Source of the DNA: Salinispora oceanensis | GTDB lineage: Bacteria; Actinomycetota; Actinomycetes; Mycobacteriales; Micromonosporaceae | NCBI RefSeq assembly: GCF_000383575.1 | Contig: NZ_KB911579.1 | Location: 2,574,523 to 2,638,522 of the forward strand | Direction: 5' to 3' | DNA: 64,000 nucleotides | Part shown: positions 1 through 8,829 of the stretch, piece after piece | Position numbering within the stretch: position 1 is the first letter of the stretch | Layout: every line of letters starts with the position of its first letter | Made by a program: the position numbers and the translations under genes | The notes under the pieces: generated by a model | The model's input: the letters and a program-made list of their open reading frames with translations, nothing else | Told to the model about the DNA's origin: nothing | The model's database searches: none

Positions 1-917
1 GGCGAACGGCGGGCGAGCAGCTGACCGGCCCGGCCCGGGTGTCGGCCAGCCTGGCCGTGCTCGGCCTGCTCGGCGCCGGACTGACCACGGTCGCCCCGAA
101 CCCGTGTGACATCGAGACGGCCTACCACTGCGCCCGCGTCGAGACCGACCCGGGCCGGGCGAGCGGGCGTACGCTGCTGCTCAACTCGGCCCGGCACTCG
201 TACGTGGACCTGGCCGACCCGACCCACCTGGAGTTCGCCTACACCCGGTGGATCGGGGCGGTCGCCGATGTCATCGCACCGGCGGGTCGTCGGCTGGACG
301 CGCTGCACCTGGGCGGAGGTGGCTTCACCGTGCCGCGGTACCTGACCGCCACCCGGCCGGGCACCGAGAACGTGGTCTTCGAGATTGACGGCGGGCTGGT
401 GGAGCTGGGTGAGGAGAAGCTCGGCGTGCGGCAGGGGCCGGAGCTGCGCGCGGTGGTTGGGGACGCCCGGATGCTGGTCGCCGCCGAGGCGGCGGAGAGC
501 CAGGACCTGGTGGTGGGGGACGCGTTCGGGCATCTGGTGGTGCCGTGGCATCTCGCCACCCGGGAGATGGCCGCTGAGGTCCGTCGGGTGATCCGCCCCG
601 GCGGCGGGTACGTGCAGAACGTGATCGACTATCCGCCCCTGCGCTTCATCCGCAGTGAGGTGGCCACCGTCGCGGCCGAGTTCCGGCAGGTGGCGCTGAT
701 CGCCCCGCCGGCCGCGCTCGCCGGTGAGCAGGGCTCCAACTTCGTCATCGTGGCCTCGGACGCGCCGTTGCCGTTGGCCGCGGTCCGGGAGCGGCTGAGT
801 GAGGTTGACCCGGGCGCGGTCGTGCTGGAGGGCGCGGAGCTGCGGGAGTTTGTCGGCGACGCCCTGGTGTTGACCGACGACTACGCCCCGGTGGACCAGC
901 TGCTCGCGACTGCGTGA
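1..917 (+). CDS. Spermidine synthase-like protein, C-terminal part (5' truncated by window)
   Basis: The frame is open to the left edge, so the gene starts upstream; a GTG at 39 is internal. The visible 304 codons begin with a hydrophobic stretch ending in a PNPCD/ETAYHC segment typical of proteins in which a multi-pass membrane part is fused to a spermidine-synthase-type Rossmann domain. A glycine loop (LHLGGGGF), the acidic strand FEIDGG, VVGDAR and DLVVGDAFG follow, as in class I aminopropyl/methyltransferase folds. Whether it really makes polyamines is uncertain; many such fused actinobacterial proteins are uncharacterised. It ends 31 bp before the convergent TrkA-type gene. Confidence 0.8.
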   Translation, partial: RTAGEQLTGPARVSASLAVLGLLGAGLTTVAPNPCDIETAYHCARVETDPGRASGRTLLLNSARHSYVDLADPTHLEFAYTRWIGAVADVIAPAGRRLDALHLGGGGFTVPRYLTATRPGTENVVFEIDGGLVELGEEKLGVRQGPELRAVVGDARMLVAAEAAESQDLVVGDAFGHLVVPWHLATREMAAEVRRVIRPGGGYVQNVIDYPPLRFIRSEVATVAAEFRQVALIAPPAALAGEQGSNFVIVASDAPLPLAAVRERLSEVDPGAVVLEGAELREFVGDALVLTDDYAPVDQLLATA

Positions 918-947
918 TCGCCGCCGGCCGGTGGGCCCTGGCCGCGG

Positions 948-1616
948 TCAGTCGAGCGCAGCGAACGACTGCACCTGTTCGATGCTGCCCTCCACGATCA
1001 GCATGCTGCCGGAGGCCAGTACGGTGTCGTCGGTGGCCGCCTGGAACCGTTTCCCGGCCAGTTTCGCCGCCACCACCCGTACTCCGTGGCGCTCCTCCGG
1101 GTTCAGCTCCTGCAATGGGCGGCCGGTGAGGCTCTCCGGGGTGCGGACCTTGGCGAGCGCGAAGTCGTCGCCGAACTCCATGAAGTCCAGCATCCGGCTG
1201 ACGATGAGATGGGCCAGCCGTTCGCCGGCCTCCGCCTCGGGGAAGATCACGTGGTGCGCCCCGACCGAGGTGAGGATCTTCGCGTGTTCCGGTGAGCGGG
1301 CTCGCGCCCAGATCTGCGGTATCCCCAGGTCCACGAGGGCTAGGACGGACAGGACGCTCGCCTCCAGCGAGGCGCCGATGGAGACCACGGCGCGTTCGAG
1401 GTCTTCCGCGCCGAGCTGTCGCAGTGCCCCCTCTTCGGTCGCATCGGCCTGCACCACCCGGTCGATTCGGTTGGCCCAGCGCTGCACCCGCTCGGCATCG
1501 TGGTCGATGGCGAGTACCGGATGATCGAGTTGCACGAGCGTGTCGGCGACCTGGGAGCCGAAGCGTCCGAGCCCCACCACGATGACCCCGCTGTGTTGGT
1601 CTCTCCTAGCCGACAA
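948..1616 (-). CDS. Potassium uptake regulatory subunit, TrkA/KtrA family
   Basis: 222 residues. The N-terminal RCK_N Rossmann domain has the dinucleotide motif GLGRFGSQVADTL near residue 14 and an acidic strand end (AIDHD) that normally selects NAD(H). The last ~80 residues form an RCK_C domain (FALAKVRTPESLTGRPLQEL). It should sit on the cytoplasmic face of the membrane subunit encoded next to it and gate K+ uptake by nucleotide binding. The likely start is TTG at 1616, preceded by GGAGGAG at 7 bp, and it overlaps the end of the TrkH-type gene by 11 bp, so the two are translationally coupled. Confidence 0.9.
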   Translation of the reverse strand: MSARRDQHSGVIVVGLGRFGSQVADTLVQLDHPVLAIDHDAERVQRWANRIDRVVQADATEEGALRQLGAEDLERAVVSIGASLEASVLSVLALVDLGIPQIWARARSPEHAKILTSVGAHHVIFPEAEAGERLAHLIVSRMLDFMEFGDDFALAKVRTPESLTGRPLQELNPEERHGVRVVAAKLAGKRFQAATDDTVLASGSMLIVEGSIEQVQSFAALD

Positions 1617-2940
1617 GGGGTTGCTCCTCCGGGTAGCGGTACAGCCGTCGTCGGGTGTTCAGCGCGAGTGCCGACCCCAGGGTCAGTGACCCGACCCGGC
1701 CGATATACATCAGGGCAATAAGTACACATTGTCCACTGTCGGGTAAGTCGGGGGTGGTGCCGAGGGAGAGGCCCGCCGTACTGAAGGCCGAGGTCACCTC
1801 GAAGAGCGCCACGTGGTGCGGCATCCCCTCGGTCAGCAGGATCAACATCACCGTGCCGGCGACCACGATGGCCACGCCGAGCAGCGCCACCGTGACCGCC
1901 TGCCGCTGGCTGGCCGTGGCGACCCGGCGGTGCCGGATGGTGACATCGGGCTCGCCCCGCAGTTCGGCCCAGATCACGAAGGCGAGGAGGAAGAAGGTGC
2001 TGACCTTGATGCCGCCGGCGGTGCTGGCGCTCCCACCGCCGATGAACATCAACGCGATGATCAACGGGATGCCCTCCTCGCCGAGTGCCTCAACGTTGAT
2101 CACATTGAATCCACCGGTACGAAAGAACGCGTTCTGGGAGAACGCGGCGAGCAGCTTCTCCGGCCAGGAGCGGATGCCCAGCGTGTACGGGTTGGACCAT
2201 TCGGCGGCCAGGAGGGCGAGGAAGCCAACAACCAGCAGGGTCACGCCGCCCCAGATGGTGAGCTTGGTGGAGATCGACCAGCCCGCCGGGTGCCGCCGAC
2301 CGCGGACGGCCTCGAACAGGGCCGGGAAGCCGAGCCCGCCGAGGAGCGCCCCGAACGCCATCGGCAGGATGAGCCAGGCGTCGCTGGAGAGCCCGATCAG
2401 CCCGTCGCTGTAGAGGGTGAAGCCGCCGTTGTTGAAGGCCTGTACGGCATGGAAGAGGCTGACCCAGAGCGCCTCGCCGAAGGGGTGGTCGTACCGGCCC
2501 CACAGCCGCAGGGTCAGGATGATGGTGATGATCGCTTCGACGGTCAGTGAGACGGCAGCGATCCGAAACAGCAGCCGGCGGACATCGCCGAGGCCGAACT
2601 GGGCGGTCTCGGCCTGCACGAGTAGCCGGTTACGCAGCCCGAGTCGGTGGGATACCAGCAGGATGACCAGGGTGGCGCCGGTCACGATGCCGAGGCCGCC
2701 GATCTGGGTGAGGATGGTGATCACCGCCAGGCCGAAGCCGTTCCAGTAGTTTGGCGTGTCCACCACGGCCAGGCCGGTCACCGAGACCGCGGAGGCCGAG
2801 GTGAAGAGAGCGGTGACGAATGGCGTGTGCCGCTGCTGGCCGGTCGCCCAGGGCAGCATCAGCACGAGGGTGCCGATGAGGATCGTGGTGCCGAACCCGA
2901 TCGGCACCAGCCGAACGGGGCGCCGCAACAGCCAATGCAC
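1606..2940 (-). CDS. Potassium uptake membrane subunit, TrkH/KtrB family
   Basis: 444 residues with about eight to ten hydrophobic helices and pore-loop segments (for example TSASAVSVTGLAVVDT near residue 47 and AFNNGGFTLYSDG further on) characteristic of the SKT family of K+ transporters, in which a glycine in each of four pore loops forms the selectivity filter. Length matches KtrB rather than the longer TrkH. Start is a GTG at 2940. It is the first gene of a two-gene unit with the TrkA-type subunit and diverges from the SDR gene at 3121. Confidence in K+ as the ion is family-based; a coupled Na+ dependence cannot be judged from sequence. Confidence 0.9.
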   Translation of the reverse strand: MHWLLRRPVRLVPIGFGTTILIGTLVLMLPWATGQQRHTPFVTALFTSASAVSVTGLAVVDTPNYWNGFGLAVITILTQIGGLGIVTGATLVILLVSHRLGLRNRLLVQAETAQFGLGDVRRLLFRIAAVSLTVEAIITIILTLRLWGRYDHPFGEALWVSLFHAVQAFNNGGFTLYSDGLIGLSSDAWLILPMAFGALLGGLGFPALFEAVRGRRHPAGWSISTKLTIWGGVTLLVVGFLALLAAEWSNPYTLGIRSWPEKLLAAFSQNAFFRTGGFNVINVEALGEEGIPLIIALMFIGGGSASTAGGIKVSTFFLLAFVIWAELRGEPDVTIRHRRVATASQRQAVTVALLGVAIVVAGTVMLILLTEGMPHHVALFEVTSAFSTAGLSLGTTPDLPDSGQCVLIALMYIGRVGSLTLGSALALNTRRRLYRYPEEQPLVG

Positions 2941-3120
2941 CCGACAATCTTCACTTTTCGCCGTCGGCGGTGGGGTAGAAATGGCAGTCAGGAGGGCTGG
3001 CCGACGATGATAAATCGGCCTTCTGTGGGCGTTTCAGGCTGACCTGTGGCCGGTGGCGCCCCGGCACGCGCGTACCCCGCTAATCTCCTCATCGACGGTG
3101 GCTTCGAAGGAGGACAGTGC

Positions 3121-3867
3121 ATGGGCGAGCGGCTGGCCGTGATCAGTGGGGGTGGCACCGGGATCGGCGCGGCCACCGCGGAGGCGCTCGCCGTGGACGG
3201 CTTCGACGTGCTCGTTGTGGGCCGGCGGGAGGAGACGCTGCGGGCCACCACGGCTCGACTCTCCTGGGACCTCGCCCGGCCCGGCGCGGTCCGGTCGGTG
3301 GTGGCGGACCTGACCGACCCGCAGCAGGTTCCCCGCGTGGTCAAGGCGGTCGAGGGCCGGGCGGTGGACGCGATCGTCAACAATGCCGGGGGCTACCTCG
3401 GTGGGGAGGCCGAAACGCTGGTCGGGATCGCCGAGCAGTGGCGGGCCAACCTCGAGGCGAACGTTCTCACCGCCGTCCTGCTCACCGAGGCGCTGCGGCC
3501 GGCGCTGCGGCGCCCCGGCGGCCGGGTGATTCTGGTCAGCTCGATCGCGGCGCAGCGGGGCGGCGGTGGGCCGTACTCGGCGGCGAAGGCCGCCCTGCAC
3601 GGCTGGGCGTACGACCTGGCGGTGCGACTCGGGCCCGAGCAGATCACCGTCAACGTGGTCAGCCCCGGGTACGTCGCCGACACCGAGTTCTTCGGCGGCC
3701 GAATGACGCCTGAGGGGCACGCCCGGCGGGTCGCGGCCACGTTGGTCGGTCGGGCCGGCACCCCGGACGACATCGCCGCAGCCGTCCGCTACCTCGCCGG
3801 CCCCGCCGCCGGCTACGTCACCGGGCAGGTGCTCGGCGTCAACGGCGGGTCGGTCCTGGGCCGGTGA
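3121..3867 (+). CDS. SDR family oxidoreductase
   Basis: 248 residues, a classical short-chain dehydrogenase. The nucleotide loop is SGGGTGIGAAT (TGxxxGxG variant), followed by the NNAGG strand, a catalytic Ser in LVSSIA and YSAAK (YxxxK). The C-terminal VTGQVLGVNGGSVLG is the FabG-like ending. ATG at 3121 is chosen because a strong AAGGAGG lies 6-7 bp upstream; the open frame further upstream has no such site. Substrate unknown. It diverges from the potassium transporter pair and converges on the lipoprotein gene through a shared hairpin. Confidence 0.85.
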   Translation: MGERLAVISGGGTGIGAATAEALAVDGFDVLVVGRREETLRATTARLSWDLARPGAVRSVVADLTDPQQVPRVVKAVEGRAVDAIVNNAGGYLGGEAETLVGIAEQWRANLEANVLTAVLLTEALRPALRRPGGRVILVSSIAAQRGGGGPYSAAKAALHGWAYDLAVRLGPEQITVNVVSPGYVADTEFFGGRMTPEGHARRVAATLVGRAGTPDDIAAAVRYLAGPAAGYVTGQVLGVNGGSVLGR

Positions 3868-3890
3868 CGGCGGCGGCAACCGCCGCCGTC
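3866..3890. terminator. Bidirectional hairpin terminator
   Basis: Perfect 11 bp inverted repeat (GACGGCGGCGG / CCGCCGCCGTC) around a CAA loop, overlapping the stop codon of the SDR gene and lying just before the stop of the convergent lipoprotein gene. No clear U-tract, as is common in high-GC actinobacteria. Confidence 0.6.
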
Positions 3891-3896
3891 CGTTCG

Positions 3897-4715
3897 CTAG
3901 CCCATCAGCTCGTAAATCTCGTCGGACGCTGGCACCACGTCACCGGTGGGCGGAGTGATCGCCGGCGCGTCGCCGTAGTCGAAGTACTTCACCATGTACT
4001 CGCCCGCCGGCTGCTCGCCGATGGCGGGAATTTCGGCGGACAGCGTCTCGAGGTTGCCGTCGGCGCCGATCACCGCGGTGAACGGAACCGGTGCCGCCGC
4101 CTCGTCCAGCGCCGTGATGTCCCCGTCAACCAACGCCTGGGCAGCTAGCGGCTTATCGGTCAGGTCAACCGTGCCGGTGTATGAGCCATCGGCATGCTGC
4201 TGCACATCGTCGGACGCATTCATGATCACCTTGGCGTTGCCGATATCGGCCATGTCATACGTCAGCGAGTCGTCGGCGAGCTTGCTCTGGTCAAGCTCCA
4301 CCCACTGGTCCTGCTCAACCCCGAGAAGGCTGTATAGCTCGGTCGTCTCCCCGAAGTCCACCTGCATCCAGATGTCCTGGTCAATCACTCGTATGGACAT
4401 GGTTATCTCTAACTCGCCCCCGTCCACGTCCTCGGACATGGTGACGACCATCTCCATGCCGCTGTTCGTCGGGTCAACGACGCCGGAGATGGGCGTGCCG
4501 TCGGTGTCCATGCCGGAGAAGCGGAACGCCGGTGCCTTCTCGTCCGGCACCGCGGCGAGTAGGGTTTTCTTCGGGTCAGCCGGGGGGCTGGGGGGCGATG
4601 ACGACTCCTTTTCCAGTACGCCGCATCCCGCTAATAGCAGGCCGGCGGTCAGGAAGGCGGCCGATCCGACGGCGGTCCGCCGAATCACAGGGCTGGCGTG
4701 GGTGCGTTGGTTCAT
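3897..4715 (-). CDS. Putative lipoprotein, LppX/LprAFG-like
   Basis: 272 residues. Residues 1-32 are a lipoprotein signal: basic N-region, hydrophobic core and lipobox LLAG-C, so the mature protein should be diacylglyceryl-anchored outside the membrane. The remainder is acidic, with a beta-rich pattern (ITMSIRVIDQDIWMQVDFG, YTGTVDLTDKP, VPFTAVIGADGNLETL) resembling LppX/LprG-type lipid-binding lipoproteins of actinobacteria. ATG at 4715 has GAGG 8 bp upstream. Cargo is unknown. It is divergently arranged with the RecQ gene. Confidence 0.8.
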   Translation of the reverse strand: MNQRTHASPVIRRTAVGSAAFLTAGLLLAGCGVLEKESSSPPSPPADPKKTLLAAVPDEKAPAFRFSGMDTDGTPISGVVDPTNSGMEMVVTMSEDVDGGELEITMSIRVIDQDIWMQVDFGETTELYSLLGVEQDQWVELDQSKLADDSLTYDMADIGNAKVIMNASDDVQQHADGSYTGTVDLTDKPLAAQALVDGDITALDEAAAPVPFTAVIGADGNLETLSAEIPAIGEQPAGEYMVKYFDYGDAPAITPPTGDVVPASDEIYELMG

Positions 4716-4820
4716 GCGTGCTGCCTCGCAAAGGTTGGGGGAAAAGCGCAGCCGATCATTTCATAGCCCGGCAAACCGAGGGCCCCGCGCCACCGCGGGA
4801 GGCACTGGTAGAAATGCCTC

Positions 4821-6959
4821 ATGGGCCAGGATCGAACGGCGGTACGCGAGCAGGCGGAGACGGTGCTGCGGCGACTGGCCGGAGAAGAGGCCCGGCTCCG
4901 CGACGACCAGTGGCGGGCGATCGAGGCGCTGGTGGTCGACCGGCGGCGGGTGCTCTGCGTCCAGCGCACCGGTTGGGGTAAGTCAGCGGTCTACTTCGTG
5001 GCCACCGCGCTGCTGCGCACCGCCGGCGAGCACGGACCGACGGTGATCGTCTCCCCGTTGCTGGCGTTGATGCGGAACCAGGTCGACGCGGCCGCCCGGG
5101 CCGGGATCCGGGCCCGGACCATCAACTCCGCGAACCTCGACGAGTGGGACGAGATCACCGGGGAGATCCACGCTGGGGCGGTGGACGTGCTCCTGATCAG
5201 CCCGGAACGGCTCAACAACCCGGACTTCCGGGACACCGTACTGCCGAAGCTGGCCGCCACCACCGGGCTGCTGGTGGTGGATGAGGCGCACTGTGTCTCC
5301 GACTGGGGGCACGACTTCCGCCCCGACTATCGCCGGCTGCGGACGTTTCTTGGCAACCTGCCGGCCGGCACGCCGGTGCTCGCCACCACGGCCACCGCCA
5401 ACGCCCGGGTAACCCAGGATGTCGCCGAGCAGCTCGGTGCGACGTCCCGGCTCGGGGCGGAGCCCGAGACCCTGGTGCTGCGGGGCAGCCTGGACCGGGA
5501 GTCGCTGCGGCTCGGCGTGGTTGACCTGCCCGGCCCGGCGTACCGGCTGGCCTGGCTCGCCGACTACCTGGACGAACTCCCCGGCTCCGGCATCATCTAC
5601 ACGTTGACGGTGGCCGCGGCGGCGGAGACCGCCGAGTTCCTCCGCTCCCGGGGCTACCCCGTGGCCTCGTACACCGGCCAGACTGACGACGCGGACCGCC
5701 GCGCCGCCGAGCAGGATCTCCTTGACAACAAGATCAAGGCATTGGTGGCCACGAGCGCGCTCGGGATGGGGTTCGACAAGCCTGACCTCGGGTTCGTGGT
5801 GCACCTCGGCGCGCCACCGTCACCGATCGCGTACTACCAGCAGGTCGGCCGGGCCGGCCGGGCCGTCGCCCACGCCGAGGTGCTGCTCCTGCCCGGCGGC
5901 GCTGAGGACGCTGCGATCTGGCGATACTTCGCCGCACTGGCCTTCCCGCCAGAGGAGCAGGTGCGGTCGGTGCTGGCCGCGCTGTCCACCGACCGTCCCC
6001 GCTCCACGCCGGCGCTCGAGCCGATCGTGGACCTGCGGCGTACCCGGTTGGAGCTGATGCTCAAGGTTCTGGACGTCGACGGCGCGGTCCGCCGAGTACG
6101 CGGTGGCTGGATCGCCACCGGTGAACCCTGGACCTACGACGAGGCCCGGCTACGCCGGGTCGCCGCGGCCCGTACCGCCGAACAGGCGGCGATGCGGGAG
6201 TACGCGAGCACCTCCGGCTGCCGCCTTCGCTATCTGCGGGAGTGCCTGGACGACGCTGAAGCAGCCGACTGTGGTCGATGCGATCGGTGTGCCGCACCGA
6301 CCTTCGCCGCGGAGCTGTCTGAGGACGCCCTGCGGGCGGCCGAGGCCTTCCTCGGCCGCCCCGGTGTCGGGATCGCCCCCAAGAAGCTCTGGCCGACCGG
6401 CCTTGCCACGGTGGATGTTCCCCTCCGGGGGCGGATCGCCCCGGCAGAGCAGGCGCTGCCCGGTCGGGCCGTCGGGCGCCTCTCTGACCTGGGTTGGGGC
6501 GGGCGGTTGCGCGAACTCGTCGGGCCGGAAGCGGCCGACGTGGAGGCGCCCGACGATGTGGTTGCCGCCGTGGTGGAGGTGCTCCGGGAGTGGGCGCACG
6601 GCACCGACCCCTGGCCGCGTCGCCCCGTCGGCGTGGTCGCGGTCGGCTCCCGCCACACCCGGCTGGTCGCCTCACTCGCCGGGCGGATCGCCGCGGTGGG
6701 GCGAATGCCACTGCTCGGCACCGTCGCGGTGTCCGCTGGGGGCGGAGCACGCGGCAACAGCGCCCAACGGGTACGCGCCCTGCACGGCTCGGTGACCGTG
6801 CCGTCGGAGCTGGCCGGTGCCCTGGCCGGAGTGGCCGGGCCGGTGCTGCTCGTTGACGACCTTGTCGACTCGGGGTGGACCATGACGATGGTGGCCCGGG
6901 AACTGCGTCGGGCGGGAGCGCCCGAGGTGCTTCCGCTCGCCCTGGCGGTCGCCGGTTGA
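4821..6959 (+). CDS. RecQ-type DNA helicase with C-terminal phosphoribosyltransferase-like domain
   Basis: 712 residues. Walker A is GWGKS (about residue 53), motif II is DEAH (VVDEAHCVSDWGHDFRPDY, residues ~153-171), and motif VI is QVGRAGRAV. A Cys cluster (GCRLRYLRECL...CGRCDRC, ~residues 473-500) is the RecQ zinc site. The usual RQC/HRDC tail is not evident. Instead the last ~130 residues resemble a type I phosphoribosyltransferase: VGVVAVGSRHT, then LLVDDLVDSGWTMT, the PRPP-loop signature. RecQ unwinds forks and recombination intermediates; the extra domain's role is not known. Start ATG 4821. The lipoprotein gene diverges from it. Confidence 0.9.
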   Translation: MGQDRTAVREQAETVLRRLAGEEARLRDDQWRAIEALVVDRRRVLCVQRTGWGKSAVYFVATALLRTAGEHGPTVIVSPLLALMRNQVDAAARAGIRARTINSANLDEWDEITGEIHAGAVDVLLISPERLNNPDFRDTVLPKLAATTGLLVVDEAHCVSDWGHDFRPDYRRLRTFLGNLPAGTPVLATTATANARVTQDVAEQLGATSRLGAEPETLVLRGSLDRESLRLGVVDLPGPAYRLAWLADYLDELPGSGIIYTLTVAAAAETAEFLRSRGYPVASYTGQTDDADRRAAEQDLLDNKIKALVATSALGMGFDKPDLGFVVHLGAPPSPIAYYQQVGRAGRAVAHAEVLLLPGGAEDAAIWRYFAALAFPPEEQVRSVLAALSTDRPRSTPALEPIVDLRRTRLELMLKVLDVDGAVRRVRGGWIATGEPWTYDEARLRRVAAARTAEQAAMREYASTSGCRLRYLRECLDDAEAADCGRCDRCAAPTFAAELSEDALRAAEAFLGRPGVGIAPKKLWPTGLATVDVPLRGRIAPAEQALPGRAVGRLSDLGWGGRLRELVGPEAADVEAPDDVVAAVVEVLREWAHGTDPWPRRPVGVVAVGSRHTRLVASLAGRIAAVGRMPLLGTVAVSAGGGARGNSAQRVRALHGSVTVPSELAGALAGVAGPVLLVDDLVDSGWTMTMVARELRRAGAPEVLPLALAVAG

Positions 6960-6993
6960 GAGCAGAGGGAACGCGATGGCCGCTGCAGAGAGT

Positions 6994-7410
6994 TCAGTCC
7001 GGTCGGCGGACCGGCCGCTGGGCCAGGTAGTGCAGCAGGTCCCGGATGTGGTGCTTCTCCTCGACCGACACCGCCGGGTCGGCCAGGCGTTCGAGGATCG
7101 CCCGGACATCCGCCTCGACTGGTCCCTCGTTGCCGAGCCGCGGCAGCGTGGGGCCGGCTTCCGGCAGGCCGAGAGCACGGAACGCGGCGGCGACGGGTAG
7201 GTCGAGCGCGACGCAGAAGCCTCGCACCTTGGCCAGCTCGGGGTAGTCCTGCCAGTCACCGGCGAGCCAGCGGAAGACGGTGGAGCGGCCGATCCCGGTC
7301 TGGGTTGCCAGGTCGGTCACCGTCCAGCCGCGCTCTGCGCGGGCATTGTCGATGGCACGCCGGACGAAGCGGGCGAACGCTGCCTGTGCGGTTCCCTTTC
7401 CCGAAGCCAT
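6994..7410 (-). CDS. XRE-family helix-turn-helix regulator
   Basis: 138 residues. Residues ~17-75 form a lambda-repressor-type HTH (GWTVTDLATQTGIGRSTVFRWLAGD). The C-terminal half (ADVRAILERLADPAVSVEEKHHIRDLLHYLA) looks helical and may mediate dimerisation; there is no peptidase or sensor domain. Start ATG at 7410. A near-palindromic TCGATAATCGA about 46 bp upstream is a candidate autoregulatory site. Convergent with recQ, its target genes are unknown. Confidence 0.8.
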   Translation of the reverse strand: MASGKGTAQAAFARFVRRAIDNARAERGWTVTDLATQTGIGRSTVFRWLAGDWQDYPELAKVRGFCVALDLPVAAAFRALGLPEAGPTLPRLGNEGPVEADVRAILERLADPAVSVEEKHHIRDLLHYLAQRPVRRPD

Positions 7411-7455
7411 CCCAGCTGATCTTCCTCCCCTCGGCCTGGTGCGGCCTTCGCATCA

Positions 7456-7466
7456 TCGATAATCGA
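7456..7466. promoter_or_regulatory. Candidate operator upstream of the XRE regulator
   Basis: Perfect inverted repeat TCGAT-A-ATCGA, AT-rich against its surroundings, lying 46 bp upstream of the XRE gene start at 7410. Autoregulation is inference from position and symmetry only. Confidence 0.35.
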
Positions 7467-7537
7467 CTCTCGACGGTGCGTGGCTCGAGGGTAGTACGGC
7501 GGCCCCGATCAGGGACAAACCACTGTGGATTAAAGAG

Positions 7538-8731
7538 TCAGTCGGTGGGGTCTGTGCTGGTGTCCGTCGTGCTGGTGTCCGTCGTGCCGGCTGGCTCGCC
7601 GAGCAGGGTCGCCAGCCTCGGCGTGACCCGCCACTGGTCAACCAGGGTCTGGTACTGCGCCCAGTGCTCAGCAGTCGGGGACGCCCCGGTGCGGCGGGCC
7701 CGGATGAGCAGGTTGCGCGGCGTGTGACGGGAGTCGACGAACTCGACCACCTCGGCCCGGTAGCCGTGCAGCCGTAACAGTCCGGCCCGGACCGCATCGG
7801 TGAGCACGTCGGCGAATCGCTCGCGGAGGATGCCCTGCCGGGTCAGCAGCTCGTACGGCGGCGGGGTGGGCTGGGAGCGGAGCTGGGCGGCGAGGTCGTG
7901 GTGGCAACAGGGAGCCGCGAGTACCCAGCGAGACCCCCACCGCACAGCCCGCGCGATCGCCTCGTCGGTGGCCGTGTCGCAGGCGTGTAGGGCCAGCACC
8001 AGATCGGGGTCAGGCCCAACCTCCGCATCGGTGATGGTTCCCGCCACGAACCGCACCTGATCGGCCCAACCCAGCCGCCGAGCCAGCTCCGTGTTCCGGT
8101 GGCGCTGGTCCTCGCGGACGTCGACGCCGACCAGGTGGACATCGAGGCCCTGTTGGGTCAACCAGCGGTACGCGGCGAAGGTCAGGTAGGCGTTTCCACA
8201 GCCCAGATCGACCACCCGGAGTGAGCCGTGGAGCCCGTCCGGGAGCGTCGCGGCGAGCGCCCGCAGAAAGGCGTCCACCTGCCGCCGCTTGGCGGCTGAC
8301 CCACCGATCACGGTGAAGATCGGGTCGCCGGGATCGAGTAGGTGGGCCTTCGTTCGGTCGTGGCCGACCGGTTCGGTCACCGGCGGGGCCGCGGTGCGGT
8401 GGACCTGCGCGGCGCCGGATTTTGTGACTCGGAGCTGCAGGGTCGTCGCAGTGGTCTCGACATGCCAGTTGCCGAAGGGCTCGGCCAGCAGCGCGTCCAC
8501 CGCCGCCTCCGCCTCCGCGCCGCGGGCGAGGTTGCGGGTGTGGGGTGAGCTCCCATCCGCGGTGGTGACCTGGAGGCGGGGGCCGGCTTTGAGAGTGACC
8601 GGCCGTAGCTCCACACGGTGCACCGACGGCCGAAGCCCACGGCGATGCCCGGCGGCTACCGCCCGGGTGAGCCCGGCGTCGAGCAGCAGCGTCCGCACCT
8701 CGGCGAGCGCGACGGGTAGGGGTTCCGGCAT
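7538..8731 (-). CDS. Class I SAM-dependent methyltransferase
   Basis: 397 residues. The N-terminal ~170 residues show no recognised motif. From about residue 178 a Rossmann-type methyltransferase domain is visible: VVDLGCGNAYLTFAAYRWL (motif I), LVGVDVREDQ (motif II acidic residue), and DLVLALHACDTATDEAI (motif IV region). A conserved CCHHDL segment follows, seen in a family of uncharacterised actinobacterial and eukaryotic (METTL25/RRNAD1-like) methyltransferases. Substrate therefore possibly RNA, but not shown. The C-terminus carries a short TSTTDTST repeat from a 15 bp duplication. Start ATG 8731. A hairpin separates it from the upstream helicase gene. Confidence 0.8.
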   Translation of the reverse strand: MPEPLPVALAEVRTLLLDAGLTRAVAAGHRRGLRPSVHRVELRPVTLKAGPRLQVTTADGSSPHTRNLARGAEAEAAVDALLAEPFGNWHVETTATTLQLRVTKSGAAQVHRTAAPPVTEPVGHDRTKAHLLDPGDPIFTVIGGSAAKRRQVDAFLRALAATLPDGLHGSLRVVDLGCGNAYLTFAAYRWLTQQGLDVHLVGVDVREDQRHRNTELARRLGWADQVRFVAGTITDAEVGPDPDLVLALHACDTATDEAIARAVRWGSRWVLAAPCCHHDLAAQLRSQPTPPPYELLTRQGILRERFADVLTDAVRAGLLRLHGYRAEVVEFVDSRHTPRNLLIRARRTGASPTAEHWAQYQTLVDQWRVTPRLATLLGEPAGTTDTSTTDTSTDPTD

Positions 8732-8779
8732 GGTGTCATCCTCCGGGATGGTGCGGTGGGGCGCTCAGCTGGCCGAGCG

Positions 8780-8813
8780 CGACGTCCCCCGCTGGTGCCA
8801 GCGGGGGACGTCG
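8780..8813 (-). terminator. Hairpin terminator downstream of DEAD-box helicase
   Basis: Perfect 16 bp inverted repeat (CGACGTCCCCCGCTGG and its complement) with a 2 nt centre, located 17 bp after the helicase stop codon and before the next gene on the same strand. No U-tract. Confidence 0.6.
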
Positions 8814-8829
8814 GAAGCGGCGCGCGTGC

